Under the pieces are notes generated by a model. The model was not told the origin of the DNA and made no database searches. It saw nothing but the letters and a program-made list of their open reading frames with translations. The position numbers were made by a program, and so were the translations under genes. From positions 531,163 through 595,162 of the forward strand of contig JAQJVL010000534.1 of assembly GCA_035578905.1 (NCBI GenBank): a stretch of 64,000 nt of DNA, read 5' to 3'. How positions within the stretch are numbered: the stretch's first letter is position 1; each line of letters opens with the position of its first letter. The stretch is from Stictocephala bisonia. Taxonomy: Eukaryota; Arthropoda; Insecta; Hemiptera; Membracidae. Shown one piece after another: positions 37,101-48,900 of this stretch.

Positions 37101-38402
37101 TTCACAATCCTTAAAAAACGCAGTGTGCAAAGTAATGGGGTGATATGTAATTGATTATGTTCATTTCTGTATTAACAGTTTTATGTCGTTTGAGGCATTA
37201 AAAAAAATTAAAAATCCTATGATAGTTCGATTATTTCTAAGAACGTCTGTAACTGTCGTTCTGATTAAAATAAATCTGTATTTGTATAAAATACCGTTCT
37301 GTATTTCCAATTTTATTTTATTTTTTAATTGAACTCTGTTCTCACACACAGGTCCTATGTAACCAATGTTCTACATTTCCATTGTAATATGGCCCGTCTT
37401 AATATGGCCGTAATATGGCGTAATACGCCAACTGAATTTCCTGCATTTTCACTCTTATCATAAATTGTCAACATAATAACTTCTAAAAATATGCTAATTT
37501 AGTACTGCTAATGCAAGGCCTCACAATTATGTATTAGTATTAAACAGTTTATCTTCTTCATGTAAATAGCATCATAGGCAAGAGGCTTAAATTATAATAT
37601 TATCTGAAATTACAATTATAATATTAAATAAAAACGCACTATATATTTTGACGTAACGCCAATTATATATAACTTGACATGTTTCCACCAGCTGAAACAT
37701 AAAAAAAAAAAAAAAAAAAAACAATATTATGTTATATTTTATCTCAAATTAAGTACTACGTAGCGAGGCTTGTCGCAAGACTCAACTTAAGAGACCACGC
37801 CAAAGCGAGTCCCGTACGTGTAATGGCTTAGTTTATAAGCTGTACCAATAAGGACGTGAGAGTGTATACCCACTAACTCAGCACCGGACATTATTCCTTG
37901 TTTTAGTTCTTTGAAATATGTCCAATCTCCTTGACAAAGTTAATTATATTTTATATTTATGTCATGGTGTGAGGGTCATTCTGATGTACGCGTTCACATT
38001 TTGGTATATATTTGTATCAGCACCAATAGAAATAAGCTCTAAACTAGATTTTAGAGCATCTCGAGGCTACAATGGTTCATTGCAGATACCTGATGCTGAT
38101 AGAGTTCACCTATAAGCGGAGGTGTTACTACCGAAGGCATCGAGATCAACTCTGTAGCACGTTAGACATTATACTGATAAAAAACCCACCAGAGTCCTCT
38201 AAGAAGACTGAAATACGTTGTTTGGACATTCACGAGTTACTGTAATCAAGGCTAGTACAGGTCCATATTTTTGACCATGTCACCCACCTTTCATAACCAT
38301 ATAATATTGATGTGCATTAGTAGGTTCCATACGACATGTACTTGATGTTGATGGACCATGTGGCAAATAGTTACAGGGGAACCAGATTTAGTCTGATGTC
38401 TG
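34151..38402. other. AT-rich non-coding stretch
   Basis: No gene is supported. The small minus-strand frames at 35599-35823, 35918-36136, 36311-36499, 36690-36881 and 37161-37349 carry no recognisable motif. There is a short TTA microsatellite near 34415-34447, an A-run of about 20 near 37701-37720, and a stuttering AATATGGC segment near 37388-37425. Confidence 0.5.
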
Positions 38403-38479
38403 ATACTCAAATCAAATCGTTTATTAAGCCAATAAACAATATATGTTTACTAGCTTAATAAACGATTTGATTTGAGTAT
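38403..38479. repeat. Perfect 27-bp inverted repeat at the LINE 3' end
   Basis: ATACTCAAATCAAATCGTTT then ATTAAGC at 38403-38429 is mirrored exactly at 38453-38479. The 23-base loop is itself partly palindromic. On the minus strand the right arm lies downstream of the LINE pseudogene and holds AATAAACGATTTGATTTGAG, which looks like a LINE 3' terminus with its poly(A) signal. Confidence 0.85.
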
Positions 38480-38608
38480 TACATGCATTAGCCAAGTCAT
38501 AGTGAATGCAATAAAACAATAATCAACTAAGACTACAACATGTGAAAAGTTAGAGCAAAAACTATTTATGTTTAAAAGTTTGCAACAATCACACTAAATC
38601 AGAATTAT

Positions 38609-39985
38609 TTATGACCAACTAGAAACTCATGGACGCTGTAACAACAAAGGTCGAGCAGAAGGCTTTTCAGTTGTTTCTTAAATTTTATATGGTTAGTCTC
38701 CAGTTTAAGTGAGAGTGGAAGGCAGTTATAAAGAGCTACACCATTATAAAGGGTATATTTCTCAAAGAAGGCAGTGGAATGCTTAGGTACTCTTAAACTG
38801 TGATTGACACGAAGAGTGTAAGAGTGGTTAGAGAGAGTGGAAAAGACAGGGAAATTTAATTTTACAAAAGTGAGGGTTTCAAGGTTAAATAGAGAAGGAA
38901 CGGTCAGAACCTTATAATTTTGAAAGAATTCTTTACAGGATTGACGTTAATTTAAGGAAAATATAACTCTTATGGCTTTTTTTAAGACGAAATAAAAAAC
39001 GGGTTCTATTGTTTTCATTTCCCAAATAGGTACTACGTGGGCTAGTTATGGGTAGACTAGGCCATAATAAGCCGAGAGAAGAACATCACTATTTACAGTT
39101 TTCACTAAATTTCTCAACACATAAGTGCCTATGCATACCTTTCTGGAGACATAATCCAAATGCGCATAAAAATCCAAACCCTCATCCACCATTATTCCAA
39201 GAAATTTAACTTTATCAGATCGGTAAATTATGGTTTCATCCAAAATGACATTTAAAGGAGAACTGTGTTTATTTGTTTTTGAAACTGAAAATTGTAGAAA
39301 CTGTGTTTTTTGGGTGTTAATTTACAACATGTTCTCTTGAAACCATTGGAGCAGATTATTTGATTCTAAGAAGGAAGTTTGTTCTATAGACTGAAAACTG
39401 TGAGCAGACAAAGAAAGGGAGGTATCATTAGCAAATTGACGTATCCTATCACTATCCACAGAAGATGACAAGTCATTAACATATAAAAGAAATAAAATCG
39501 GTCCAAGTATAGACCCCGGTGGCACTCCCCTCAAAACTGGAATCTCAGGAGAAAAGAAGCATCGAAGACAACCAATATAGTCCACCAATATAAATTCCAA
39601 AATCTGGCTCCTCTCTCTCAGATATGAGGCGAACCAATCCAGCGCTAGCCTTCTTATACCAATGTTGTACATCTAGCTGCACAACAGGCCATAATTGACA
39701 GTGTCAAATGCCTTACTAAGACCAAAGAAAAGGCCAGATACACACTTTCCTATATCCAGTTCTTTTACAGTATGCTTCAATAGAGAAAACATAGCATTGT
39801 TGTATTTTTTTGTTTCATAAATCCATGTTGGCTAGAAGATAAAATATTATGTCTCACCAGAAATTTTAGCAATCTAGACACTAGACAAGGCAAGCTTTTC
39901 AAATATCTTAGAGATAGTGGATGTAATAGATATTGGGGTAGAGCATCCGATGATTTTAGTATATAAAAAAAAAAAACCATTAATG
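38609..39985 (-). pseudogene. Non-LTR retrotransposon reverse transcriptase pseudogene (jockey/CR1-like)
   Basis: Read on the minus strand from about 39985: LVRHNILSSSQHGFMKQKNT (RT motif 2 region), then LALDWFASYLRERSQ, then RGVPPGSILGPILFLLYVND (motif 4) in the frame at 39322-39672. The catalytic box follows as FANDTSL where FADDT is usual, so an Asp is replaced by Asn. The frame at 39046-39243 gives DKVKFLGIMVDEGLDFYAHL (post-RT segment), and the tail near 38750-38610 gives NHSLRVPKHSTAFFEK and YNCLPLSLK, typical of the C-terminus. Stops and frameshifts separate these blocks. The N-terminal endonuclease is missing, so it is 5' truncated. It ends in the inverted repeat at 38403-38479. Confidence 0.9.
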
Positions 39986-40135
39986 GATGAAGCGGTTCAC
40001 CATGAAATAAAAAAAACGAAAAAAATAGTTATTGAAAATATTTCTTACAATTACAGCACGTACTTCTAGTCAATTTGGGTTATAATGATTAAATTAAGTT
40101 ATTCATTCCATAATTTCACCCATATTTTTAATATA

Positions 40136-40597
40136 CAGGGTGGAAAAAATATGGAAACACTTTCACAACTGTTGTATGACTTCACTTGTAAAAGTGAAAT
40201 CTTGTACATAATCATGGTTACACAGAACATACTTTTTTGACGCCATTAGTGACATTTCATCTTCTCAGGGGGACGGCCTGTGAGGACTTGAACGAAAATC
40301 TTCAATGTAATCCTAGGTTGAGTTTAGTATCAAATGAAAGGTCTAGTCAAGAGAATAATTCAAAAGAAATTAATTGCAACAAACTGGACTTCGAAAGGTT
40401 TATCCTTTCCACAGTAGCGGTCATTTTAATTTCAAAGTTACGAATTTGAACAAATTATTTCTCTGCTATTTAATGGTTTCAAGTAAATTATTATCACCAA
40501 AAATTATACTTTATGGAACACAATTATGTTTACAAAATAAATTATCAAATTGAAAAAATTAACGCTGTTGTAAAAGCGTTTCCATATATTTTTCCAG
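40136..40597. mobile_element. 462-bp mariner-type MITE, family E
   Basis: The left end CAGGGTGGAAAAAATATGG, then AAAC-CTTTCACAAC, is mirrored by the right end TTTTTCCAG preceded by GTTTCCATATA and GTTGTAAAAGC. TA lies at 40134-40135 and 40598-40599. The body is shared with 63600-64000, for example GGTATCAAATGAAAGGTCTA and CGAAAGGTTTATCCTTTCCA. The plus-strand frame at 40237-40449 is a repeat shadow. A third end-like sequence (TTTTTTCCATCCCGTG then TA) lies at 40953-40970. Confidence 0.8.
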
Positions 40598-40908
40598 TAC
40601 AAGTAAACGTCACACAACACAAATTTATTACAATATAAGTACAAAATGCACAAATATACTACAATACAAGCACAAAATGCACAAATATTATGGTGATCGA
40701 TTTCGGTGAACCACGCTCACCTTCCTCAGACCAGAGGGATTCACAAAAGGATTCTTTTGTGAATCCCTCTGGTCTGAGGAAGGTGAGCGTGGTTCACCGA
40801 AATCGATCACCATAATATTTGTGCATTTTGTGCTTGTATTGTAGTATATTTGTGCATTTTGTACTTATATTGTAATAAATTTGTGTTGTGTGACGTTTAC
40901 TTGTACTG
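40595..40908. repeat. Perfect palindrome, two 155-bp arms with a 4-base loop
   Basis: Arms 40595-40749 and 40754-40908 are exact reverse complements as I read them, with GATT between. The arm carries ATTTGTGCATTTTGTGCTTG twice in tandem with slight change, GATTTCGGTGAACCACGCTC near 40700 and CTTCCTCAGACCAGAGG close to the centre. The right arm continues into family F sequence (to about 40945), matched by the single-arm copy at 19359-19509. The left arm abuts the MITE at 40136-40597. Confidence 0.95.
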
Positions 40909-40970
40909 TATATGTACCAACACGTATTATGCTAATTAAAAAACTATATATATTTTTTCCATCCCGTGTA

Positions 40971-41835
40971 AACTATAAAATACCAATATACTATGTTTCG
41001 GTCCGTTGTAATACATATTCTCAGATCCTGAATGTAGTTTATATTGTAAATAACAACAATACTAGTATCAGGTGTTAAACAATTGTGTATTGTTGTCATT
41101 TAACACTGTTTGGGGAACAAATATCTAGTTCTCAATTGGCATTAGTTATTTTATATTTGTTTATGCTATGACAAACCAGTGTAAATATTAAAATTTCTAA
41201 GTTTTTCCTTTATTAATTACACAAAACACTTTTTCTATACACTAATTGTTACATGGTGACATGTCACGTTACGTACCCAAAAAGAACTTAATATGTTTCT
41301 TAGCATTAAATTTATGTATAATAACGTTAAAAATAAAATATATTTTATTCTATGAAGTGTAATAAACTAGAAAAATAAATTATTTAGATCTATATGTATA
41401 TATAGGTAATCCAATATTTTTATTGTAAATGTTTAGAAATATAAATTATCTATCTATATCTTAATCAAACACAAAACGTCATTAACAACATGTGGATGTA
41501 AAGCAAATTTAAATTGCACATATTGAGTTTGCTGGGGTTGTAATTTATATCAGGAATTTAATGTGCCACAGATGAAAAGTAGATAATTTGATAACAACCA
41601 GGAATACTCAGGGCGAGTAATATGTTTAGTGCTTGGTAGAAGTACGTTCACTCAAAGTGTGAATGTGTTTATTTAAATGGTCTCTTTATTTAATTTTACT
41701 TTGTTGCATTTGCGAGAACATCGAGGCATTAAATTTAAACGTATTAACAGTTAAAATTGTGGTTTTTTTTTGTAATTCAGTATTTTTAGTTGTTCACCAT
41801 TCACAATGCTTACTGAACAACGGACCCTGGTATAA
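40971..41835. other. AT-rich non-coding stretch
   Basis: Nothing recognised; the small frame at 41663-41878 runs into the tandem array. Confidence 0.5.
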
Positions 41836-42660
41836 AGACCCTAACAGCTACATACCTACATTGGTATCCTCATATTAGTTATCAAGGACCCTAACAGCTA
41901 CATACCTACATTAGTATCCTCATATCAGTTATCAAGGACCCTAAGAGCTACATATCCTCATATTAGTTATCAAGGACCCTAACAGCTACATACCTACATT
42001 GGTATCCTCATATTAGTTATCAAGGACCCTAACAGCTACACACCTACATTGGTATCCTCATATTAGTTATCAAGGACCCTAACAGCTACATACCTACATT
42101 GGTATCCTCATATTAATCATCAATGACCCTAACAGCTACATATCCTCATATTAGTTATCAAGGACCCTAACAGCTACATACCTACATTGGTATCCTCATA
42201 TTAGTTATCAAGGACCCTAACAGCTACATACCTACATTGGTATCCTCATATCAGTTATCAAGGACCCTAAGAGCTACATATCCTCATATTAGTTATCAAG
42301 GACCCTAACAGCTACATACCTACATTGGTATCCTCATATTAGTTATCAAGGACCCTAACAGCTACACACCTACATTGGTATCCTCATATTAGTTATCAAG
42401 GACCCTAACAGCTACATACCTACATTAGTATCCTCATATTAATCATCAATGACCCTAACAGCTACATATCCTCATATTAGCTATCAAGACCTTAACAGCT
42501 ACATATCCTCATATTAGTTATCAAGACCTTAACAGCTACATATCCTCATATTAGTTATCAAGGACCCTAACAGCTACATACCTACATTGTTATCCTCATA
42601 TTAGTTATCAAGGACCCTAACAGCTACATACCTACATTGGTATCCTCATATTAGTTATCA
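41836..42660 (+). repeat. 50/38-bp satellite with a 326-bp higher-order repeat
   Basis: The long unit (50 bp) is GACCCTAACAGCTACATACC then TACATTGGTATCCTCATATT and AGTTATCAAG. The short unit (38 bp) lacks 12 bases in the middle. In order, units 1-7 and 8-14 both run L, L(ATCAG), S(TAAGAG), L, L(ACACACC), L(AATCATCAAT), S. The marked variants repeat exactly 326 bp apart (for example CTAAGAGCTA at 41941 and 42267). Four further units follow, two of them shortened to ACCTTAACAG. Confidence 0.95.
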
Positions 42661-44122
42661 ATTAAAATTGGAGTAATATATTTTTTGCTTGGGAGGAGCG
42701 ATACAGTAAAATGTAAATGACATGCAAAATTAGCGTACATCATAAGAATCATATACCAGCAGTAAAATACATAGATAGTACAAGGTTTAACATGTTTCTT
42801 TATTTTATAGAATAAATCATCTTCAATGTGATGGGATCTTGAGTAGGTTCATTGGTATGCTGTCTTGTTCTCCACAGCTTCCGTGATATTGTTGGAAGAC
42901 GTTATACTGTCTGATATCTGACATTTGATATAGATTGTTGTATTCTTCAGGAAGGCTACTTCCCACAATATTTTTTATTGTTGAAATTGCATATAAGCAG
43001 TGAACAATGTTTTTTTTAATATATGGACGATTGAATAACTTTCTTATAAAATAAGATGAAAATGTACTAAGGACTTTTTGGATTAACAATGTTCATCAGA
43101 TACCATTGCTGATACTAAGCTAAATAGTTGGTAGTTGTATCGTATAATTGTTGCTTCCTTGCTGTAATACTAATTAACAATTAAAAGTAGCACAAAATTA
43201 TTTTTTCTTAATTGTAGTACAATAATATTTTTAATGACTTTCCGATAATTCCGATTTTCTCATCGCAAAAGTAACTAGCAATAATTAAAAAAGTATTGCA
43301 CAAAATTTTTGCGATATTCTGTAGTGTTCAATGACTGCTTAATTGGTGGTAGTGTATATTTTTATAACGAATTCTTTAGAAATTTAGTTTTGTGTCAAAG
43401 TTAAACATTGATATTTTAGATATAACTATTCATGTTTGGAATATATTTTTGACTCGAGTCATATACCAGACCTGTACAACGAATAAAGCTGGGTATCTTT
43501 GAGCTCGAATTTGCAAGGATTTAAAAAAATATATAACAACAATATTATAAGTCTATAATTTTTTATAATTAAATGCAGTGTTTAGTAAATGAAGTTTTGA
43601 TTTTTAAACATGTTTCAATGCTATTAGATATTGCATCCACATATGTAAGTAAGGATTTTAATAAACATATCAAACAACAATGTTATTCATTCTGATGTTT
43701 TTGAGTTACTGGTTGGTGTTGAATTTGTGTTCAAGATTTCCAAAGTTTGGAGTGTTTAAATAATCCTCGACAATTCAACAGGTATATAGATCCTTTTTTC
43801 ATCCTCACATGTTATTTACGACCCTAAACTAAATTTAAATAAAACTTGATCGCATAATACTTTATATTTACAAGATTGTTTAATGTGCGTAGTGTTACTA
43901 ATATATATACTACCAAACTATGTATCACAGTGTATTAGATGTGATATATTTAACTTTAATTAATTAAATTTATATGAAGTAATTATTTAAACTAGTAACA
44001 ACTTAAATTTTTAATTACATATATAAAATAAAATAAAACAATTATAGATCCTTTCAATATCTAGGTATATAGAATACTATCTTAAATTTAATGATATTAT
44101 AAATTATTCTTTTATAAATTAC
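42661..44122. other. AT-rich non-coding stretch
   Basis: The minus-strand frame at 42823-43089 (88 residues) has no family motif that I recognise; I cannot exclude a small exon but see no splice or start evidence. Confidence 0.45.
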
Positions 44123-44707
44123 TAGCTGTACCCACCCGCTTCGCCGGTCATAATATTGAGTTTGATTTAGAACCTAATAGCTGAAAGAATTCGAGCATTT
44201 TTGCTTCTTCTACCAATATTAGATTTTTTAGGAGGCATGTCATGAAAAGTAAACTGCAAAACAAATAATTATTTATTTTTTATTTTCACGTTTCACCATA
44301 TGTTTTAATTACCGAGGAAAAAAGGTTAACACCAAATACAGATCACCTGATCAAGTAAAAGTAGTGTGTGCTACACTCTCAAGGTGAAGTGTAGAACTAC
44401 AATAAATCAAAACATATACAGTACTGTTGTTGTGAGAACTTCAATCTGCTTATGGCATGTGAAACTACATTAAACCACACAGTCATATGTTTTTTGTAAA
44501 CAATTCAGATTCTCCATTTGAATAACATGGGATCTTTAGAAGCCCGTGGGGCGGGACCCTGTGGACGGATCTGCATCAAACTTCACAAAAACCATCTCGG
44601 GAGTATACAGGACAACATACTAAAGTTTCATGGCGATCGGTTGGATGGTTTGGCAGCGCATAAACTTCAAACATATATATACAAACATCCTCTTTTATAA
44701 ATATAGA
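44123..44707 (+). repeat. Dispersed retroelement-like repeat, about 585 bp
   Basis: Opens with CTAGCTGTACCCACCCGCTT then CGCC, a recognisable start of a repeat class common in arthropods, and ends with CATGGCGATCGGTTGGATGG and ATATAGATTT. CTTTTATAAAT occurs just outside or at both ends (near 44108 and 44692) and may be a target duplication. The plus-strand frame at 44518-44700 is a repeat shadow. Confidence 0.6.
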
Positions 44708-45181
44708 TTTAATTATATATCGAGACAACTCTAATTTACTCTGCCGCCTTTTGATAGTTTCTAGAATTCTTACGTTTTATCAAGAATTTAATCATAAAAG
44801 TATGATTATTAAAGTTAATTATTTGGTAATGTATGCAAAACATCAGTATAGTTGATGACAAACCACGTACAGAAAACGGTTATAATCATTAGTGATGTTC
44901 CACGAAATCACTCTGACGGTTCACATCATTATCGTATCAATGTGATGAGGTTGTCACGCAAGGGACGTGGATCTTAATTAAACTGTCACATAACTTCATC
45001 CCTTTTATAACATTTCCTATTACTTGGATCGCAATATTCATTTCAAATTTTACTTAAACTTGTGTTTACGAATACATAAAGTCGTTATATAGAAAACCAT
45101 ATAGAGAAAATAATATTTAAGAATTTATTGATTGAATAACTTTGTGATGTATAATTCCTCACATAAATTCACATTTAACAT
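44708..45181. other. AT-rich non-coding stretch before the satellite
   Basis: Nothing recognised. Confidence 0.5.
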
Positions 45182-48100
45182 TGTATGCCATCTAATATGT
45201 TAGTAATAGTTTAATCATAGATCCTACAAGCCATTGTGGTTTGTTGGTAAACAGTAAGTTGTAACCCTGTAGCCATTGTGGTATGTTGGTAGTCAGTAAG
45301 TTATAACCCTGTAAACCATTGTGGTATGTTGGTAAACAGTAAGTTGTAACCCTGTAGCCATTATGGTATGTTGGTAGTCAGTAAGTTATAACCCTGTAAA
45401 CCATTGTGGTATGTTGGTAAACAGTAAGTTATAGCCCTGTAAGCCGTAGTGGTATGTTGGTAAACAGTAAGTTATAGCCCTGTAAGCCGTAGTGGTATGT
45501 TGGTAAACAGTAAGTTATAACCCTGTAAGCCATTGTGGTATGTTGGTAAACAGTAAGTTATAACCCTGTAAGCCATTGTGGTATGTTGGTAAACAGTAAG
45601 TTATAACCCTGTAAGCCATTGTGGTATGTTGGTAAACAGTAAGTTATAACCCTGTAAGCCATTGTGGTATGTTGGTAAACAGTAAGTTATGACCCTGTAA
45701 GCCATTGTGGTATGTTGGTAAACAGTAAGTTATAACCCTGTAAGCCATTGTGGTATGTTGGTAAACAGTAATTTATGACCCTGTAAGCCATTGTGGTATG
45801 TTGGTAAACAGTAAGTTATAACCCTGTAAGCCATTGTGGTATGTTGTTAAACAGTAAGTTATGACCATGTAAGCCATTGTGGTATGTTGGTAAACAGTAA
45901 GTTATAACCCTGTAAGCCATTGTGGTATGTTGGTAAACAGTATGTTATAACCCAATAAGCCATTGTGGTATGTTGGTAAACAGTAAGTTATAACCCTGTA
46001 AGCCATTGTGGTATGTTGGTAAACAGTAAGTTATAACCCTGTAAGCCATTGTGGTATGTTGGTAAAGAGTAAGTTATGACCCTGTAAGCCATTGTGGTAT
46101 GTTGGTAAACAGTAAGTTATAACCCTGTAAGCCATTGTGGTATGTTGGTAAACAGAAAGTTATGACCCTGTAAGCCATTGTAGTATGTTGGTAAACAGTA
46201 AGTTACGACCCTGTAAGCCATTGTGGTATGTTGGTAAACAGTAAGTTATGACCCTGTAAGCTATTGTGGTATGTTGAAAACAGTAAGTTATAACCCTGTA
46301 AGCCATTGTGGTATGTTGGTAAACAGTAATTTATGACCCTGTAAGCAATTGTGGTATGTTGGTAAACAGTAAGTTATAACCCTGTAAGCCATTGTGGTAT
46401 GTTGGTAAACAGTAAGTTATAACCCTGTAAGCCGTAGTGGTATGTTGGTAAACAGTAAGTTGTGACCCTGTAAGCCATTGTGGTATGTTGGTAAACAGTA
46501 AGTTATAACCCTCGAAGCCATTGTGGTATGTTGGTAAACAGTAAGTTATGACCCTGTAAGCCATTGTGGTATGTTGGTAAACAGTAAGTTATAACCCTGT
46601 AAGCCATTGTGGTATGTTGGTAAACAGTATGTTATAACCCTATAAGCCATTGTGGTATGTTGGTAAACAGTAAGTTATAACCCTAGAAGCCATTGTGGTA
46701 TGTTGGTAAACAGTAAGTTATAACCCTGTAAGCCATTGTGGTATGTTGGTAAACAGTAAGTTATGACCCTGTAAGCCATTGTAGTATGTTGGTAAACAGT
46801 AAGTTATGACCCTGTAAGCCATTGTGGTATGTTGGTAAACAGTAAGTTATGACCCTGTAAGCCATTGTGGTATGTTGGTAAACAGTAAGTTATAACCCTG
46901 TAAGCCATTGTGGTATGTTGGTAAACAGTAAGTTATAACCCTATAAGCCATTGTGGTATGTTGTAAACAGTAAGTTATAACCCTGTAAGTCATTGTGGTA
47001 TGTTGGTAAACAGTATTTATGACCCTGTAAGCCATTGTGGTATGTTGGTAAACAGTAAGTTATAACCCTGTAAGCCATTGTGGTATGTTGGTAAACAGTA
47101 AGTTATAACCCTATAAGCCATTGTGGTATGTTGGTAAACAGTAAGTTATAACCCTGTAAGCCATTGTGGTATGTTGGTAAACAGTAAGTTATGACCCTGT
47201 AAGCCTTTGTGGTATGTTGGTAAACAGTAAGTTATAACCCTGTAAGCCATTGTGGTATTTTGGTAAACAGTAAGTTATAACCCTGTAAGCCATTGTGGTA
47301 TGTTGGTAAACAGTAAGTTATGACCCTGTAAGCCATTGTGGTATGTTGGTAAACAGTAAGTTATGACCCTGTAAGCCATTGTAGTATGTTGGTAAACAGT
47401 AAGTTATGACCCTGTAAGCCATTGTGGTATGTTGGTAAACAGTAAGTTATAACCAAGTAAGCCGTAGGGGTATGTGGTTATACAGTAAGTTATAACCCTG
47501 TAAGCCATTGTGGTATGTTGGTAAACAGTAAGTTATAACCCTGTAAGCCATTGTGGTATGTTGGTAAACAGTAAGTTATAACCCTGTAAGCCATTGTGGT
47601 ATTTTGGTAAACAGTAAGTTATGACCATGTAAGCCATTGTGGTATGTTGGTAAACAGTAAGTTATAACCCTGTAAGCCATTGTGGTATGTTGGTAAACAG
47701 TATGTTATAACCCTATAAGCCATTGTGGTATGTTGGTAAACAGTAAGTTATAACCCTATAAGCCATTGTGGTATGCTGGTAAACAGTAAGTTATAACCCT
47801 GTAAGCCATTGTGGTATGTTGGTAAACAGTAAGTTATAACCCTGTAAGCCGTAGTGGTATGTTGGTAAACAGTAAGTTATAACCCTGTAAGCCATTGTGG
47901 TATGTTGGTAAACAGTAAGTTATAACCCTGTAAGCCATTTTGGTATGTTGGTAAACAGTAAGTTTTGACCCTGTAAGCCATTGTGGTATGTTGGTAAACA
48001 GTAAGTTATAACCCTGTAAGCCATTGTGGTATGTTGGTAAACAGTAAGTTATAACCCTGTAAGCCATTGTGGTATGTTAGTAAACAGTAAGTTATGACCC

Positions 48101-48900
48101 TGTAAGCCATTGTGGTATGTTGGTAAACAGTGAGTTATGACCCTGTAAGCTATCGTGGTATGTTGGTAAACAGTAAGTTATAACCCTGTAAGCCATTGTG
48201 GTTTGTTGGTAAACAGTAAGTTATAACCCTATAAGCCATTGTGGTATGTTGGTAAACAGTAAGTTATAACCCTGTAAGCCATTGTGGTATGTTGGTAAAC
48301 AGTAAGTTATGATCCTGTAAGCCTTTGTGGTATGTTGGTAAACAGTAAGTTATAACCCTGTAAGCCATTGTGGTATGTTGGTAAACAGTAAGTTATAACC
48401 CTGTAAGCCATTGTGGTATGTTGGTAAACAGTAAGTTATAACCCTATAAGCCATTGTGGTATGTTGGTAAACAGTAAGTTATAACCCTGTAGCCATTGTG
48501 GTATGTTGGTAGACAGTAAGTTATAACCCTGTAAGCCATTGTGGTATGTTGGTAAACAGTATGTTATAATCCTGTAAGCCATTGTGGTATGTTGGTAAAC
48601 AGTAAGTTATAACCCTGTAAGCCGTAGTGGTATGTTGGTAAACAGTAAGTTATGACCATGTAAGCCGTAGGGGTATGTGGGTAAACAGTAAGTTATAACC
48701 CTGTAGGCCATTGTGGTATGTTGGTAAACAGTAATGTATGACCCTGTAAGCCATTGTGGTATGTTGGTAAACAGTAAGCTATATCCCTGTAAGCCGTAGT
48801 GGTATGTTGGTAAACAGTAAGCTATAACCCTGTAAGCCATTGTGGTATGTTGGTAAACAGTAAGTTATAACCCTGTAAGCCGTAGTAGTTTGATAATAGT
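45182..48900. repeat. 43-bp satellite array, homogeneous core
   Basis: The unit is GTAAGCCATTGTGGTATGTT then GGTAAACAGTAAGTTATAAC and CCT. About 86 units fit in this span. Common variants are ATGACC for ATAACC, GCCGTAG for GCCATTG and CTATAAG for CTGTAAG. The first unit (45182-45225) is diverged. The minus-strand frames at 46331-46564, 46847-47035, 47834-48067, 48607-48840 and 48779-48964 (peptide words like AYRVITYCLPTYHNG) arise because two of three frames through the unit lack stops. They should not be annotated as genes. Confidence 0.97.

Noticed and set aside
40754..40820. Hammerhead ribozyme call
   Set aside because: A CTGAGGA-stem-GAAA core is present but I cannot place a cleavage strand or closing stems I and III, and the perfect palindrome would fold on itself instead.
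42823..43089. 88-residue minus-strand frame as a small gene
   Set aside because: No recognisable motif and no supporting context; left as background.
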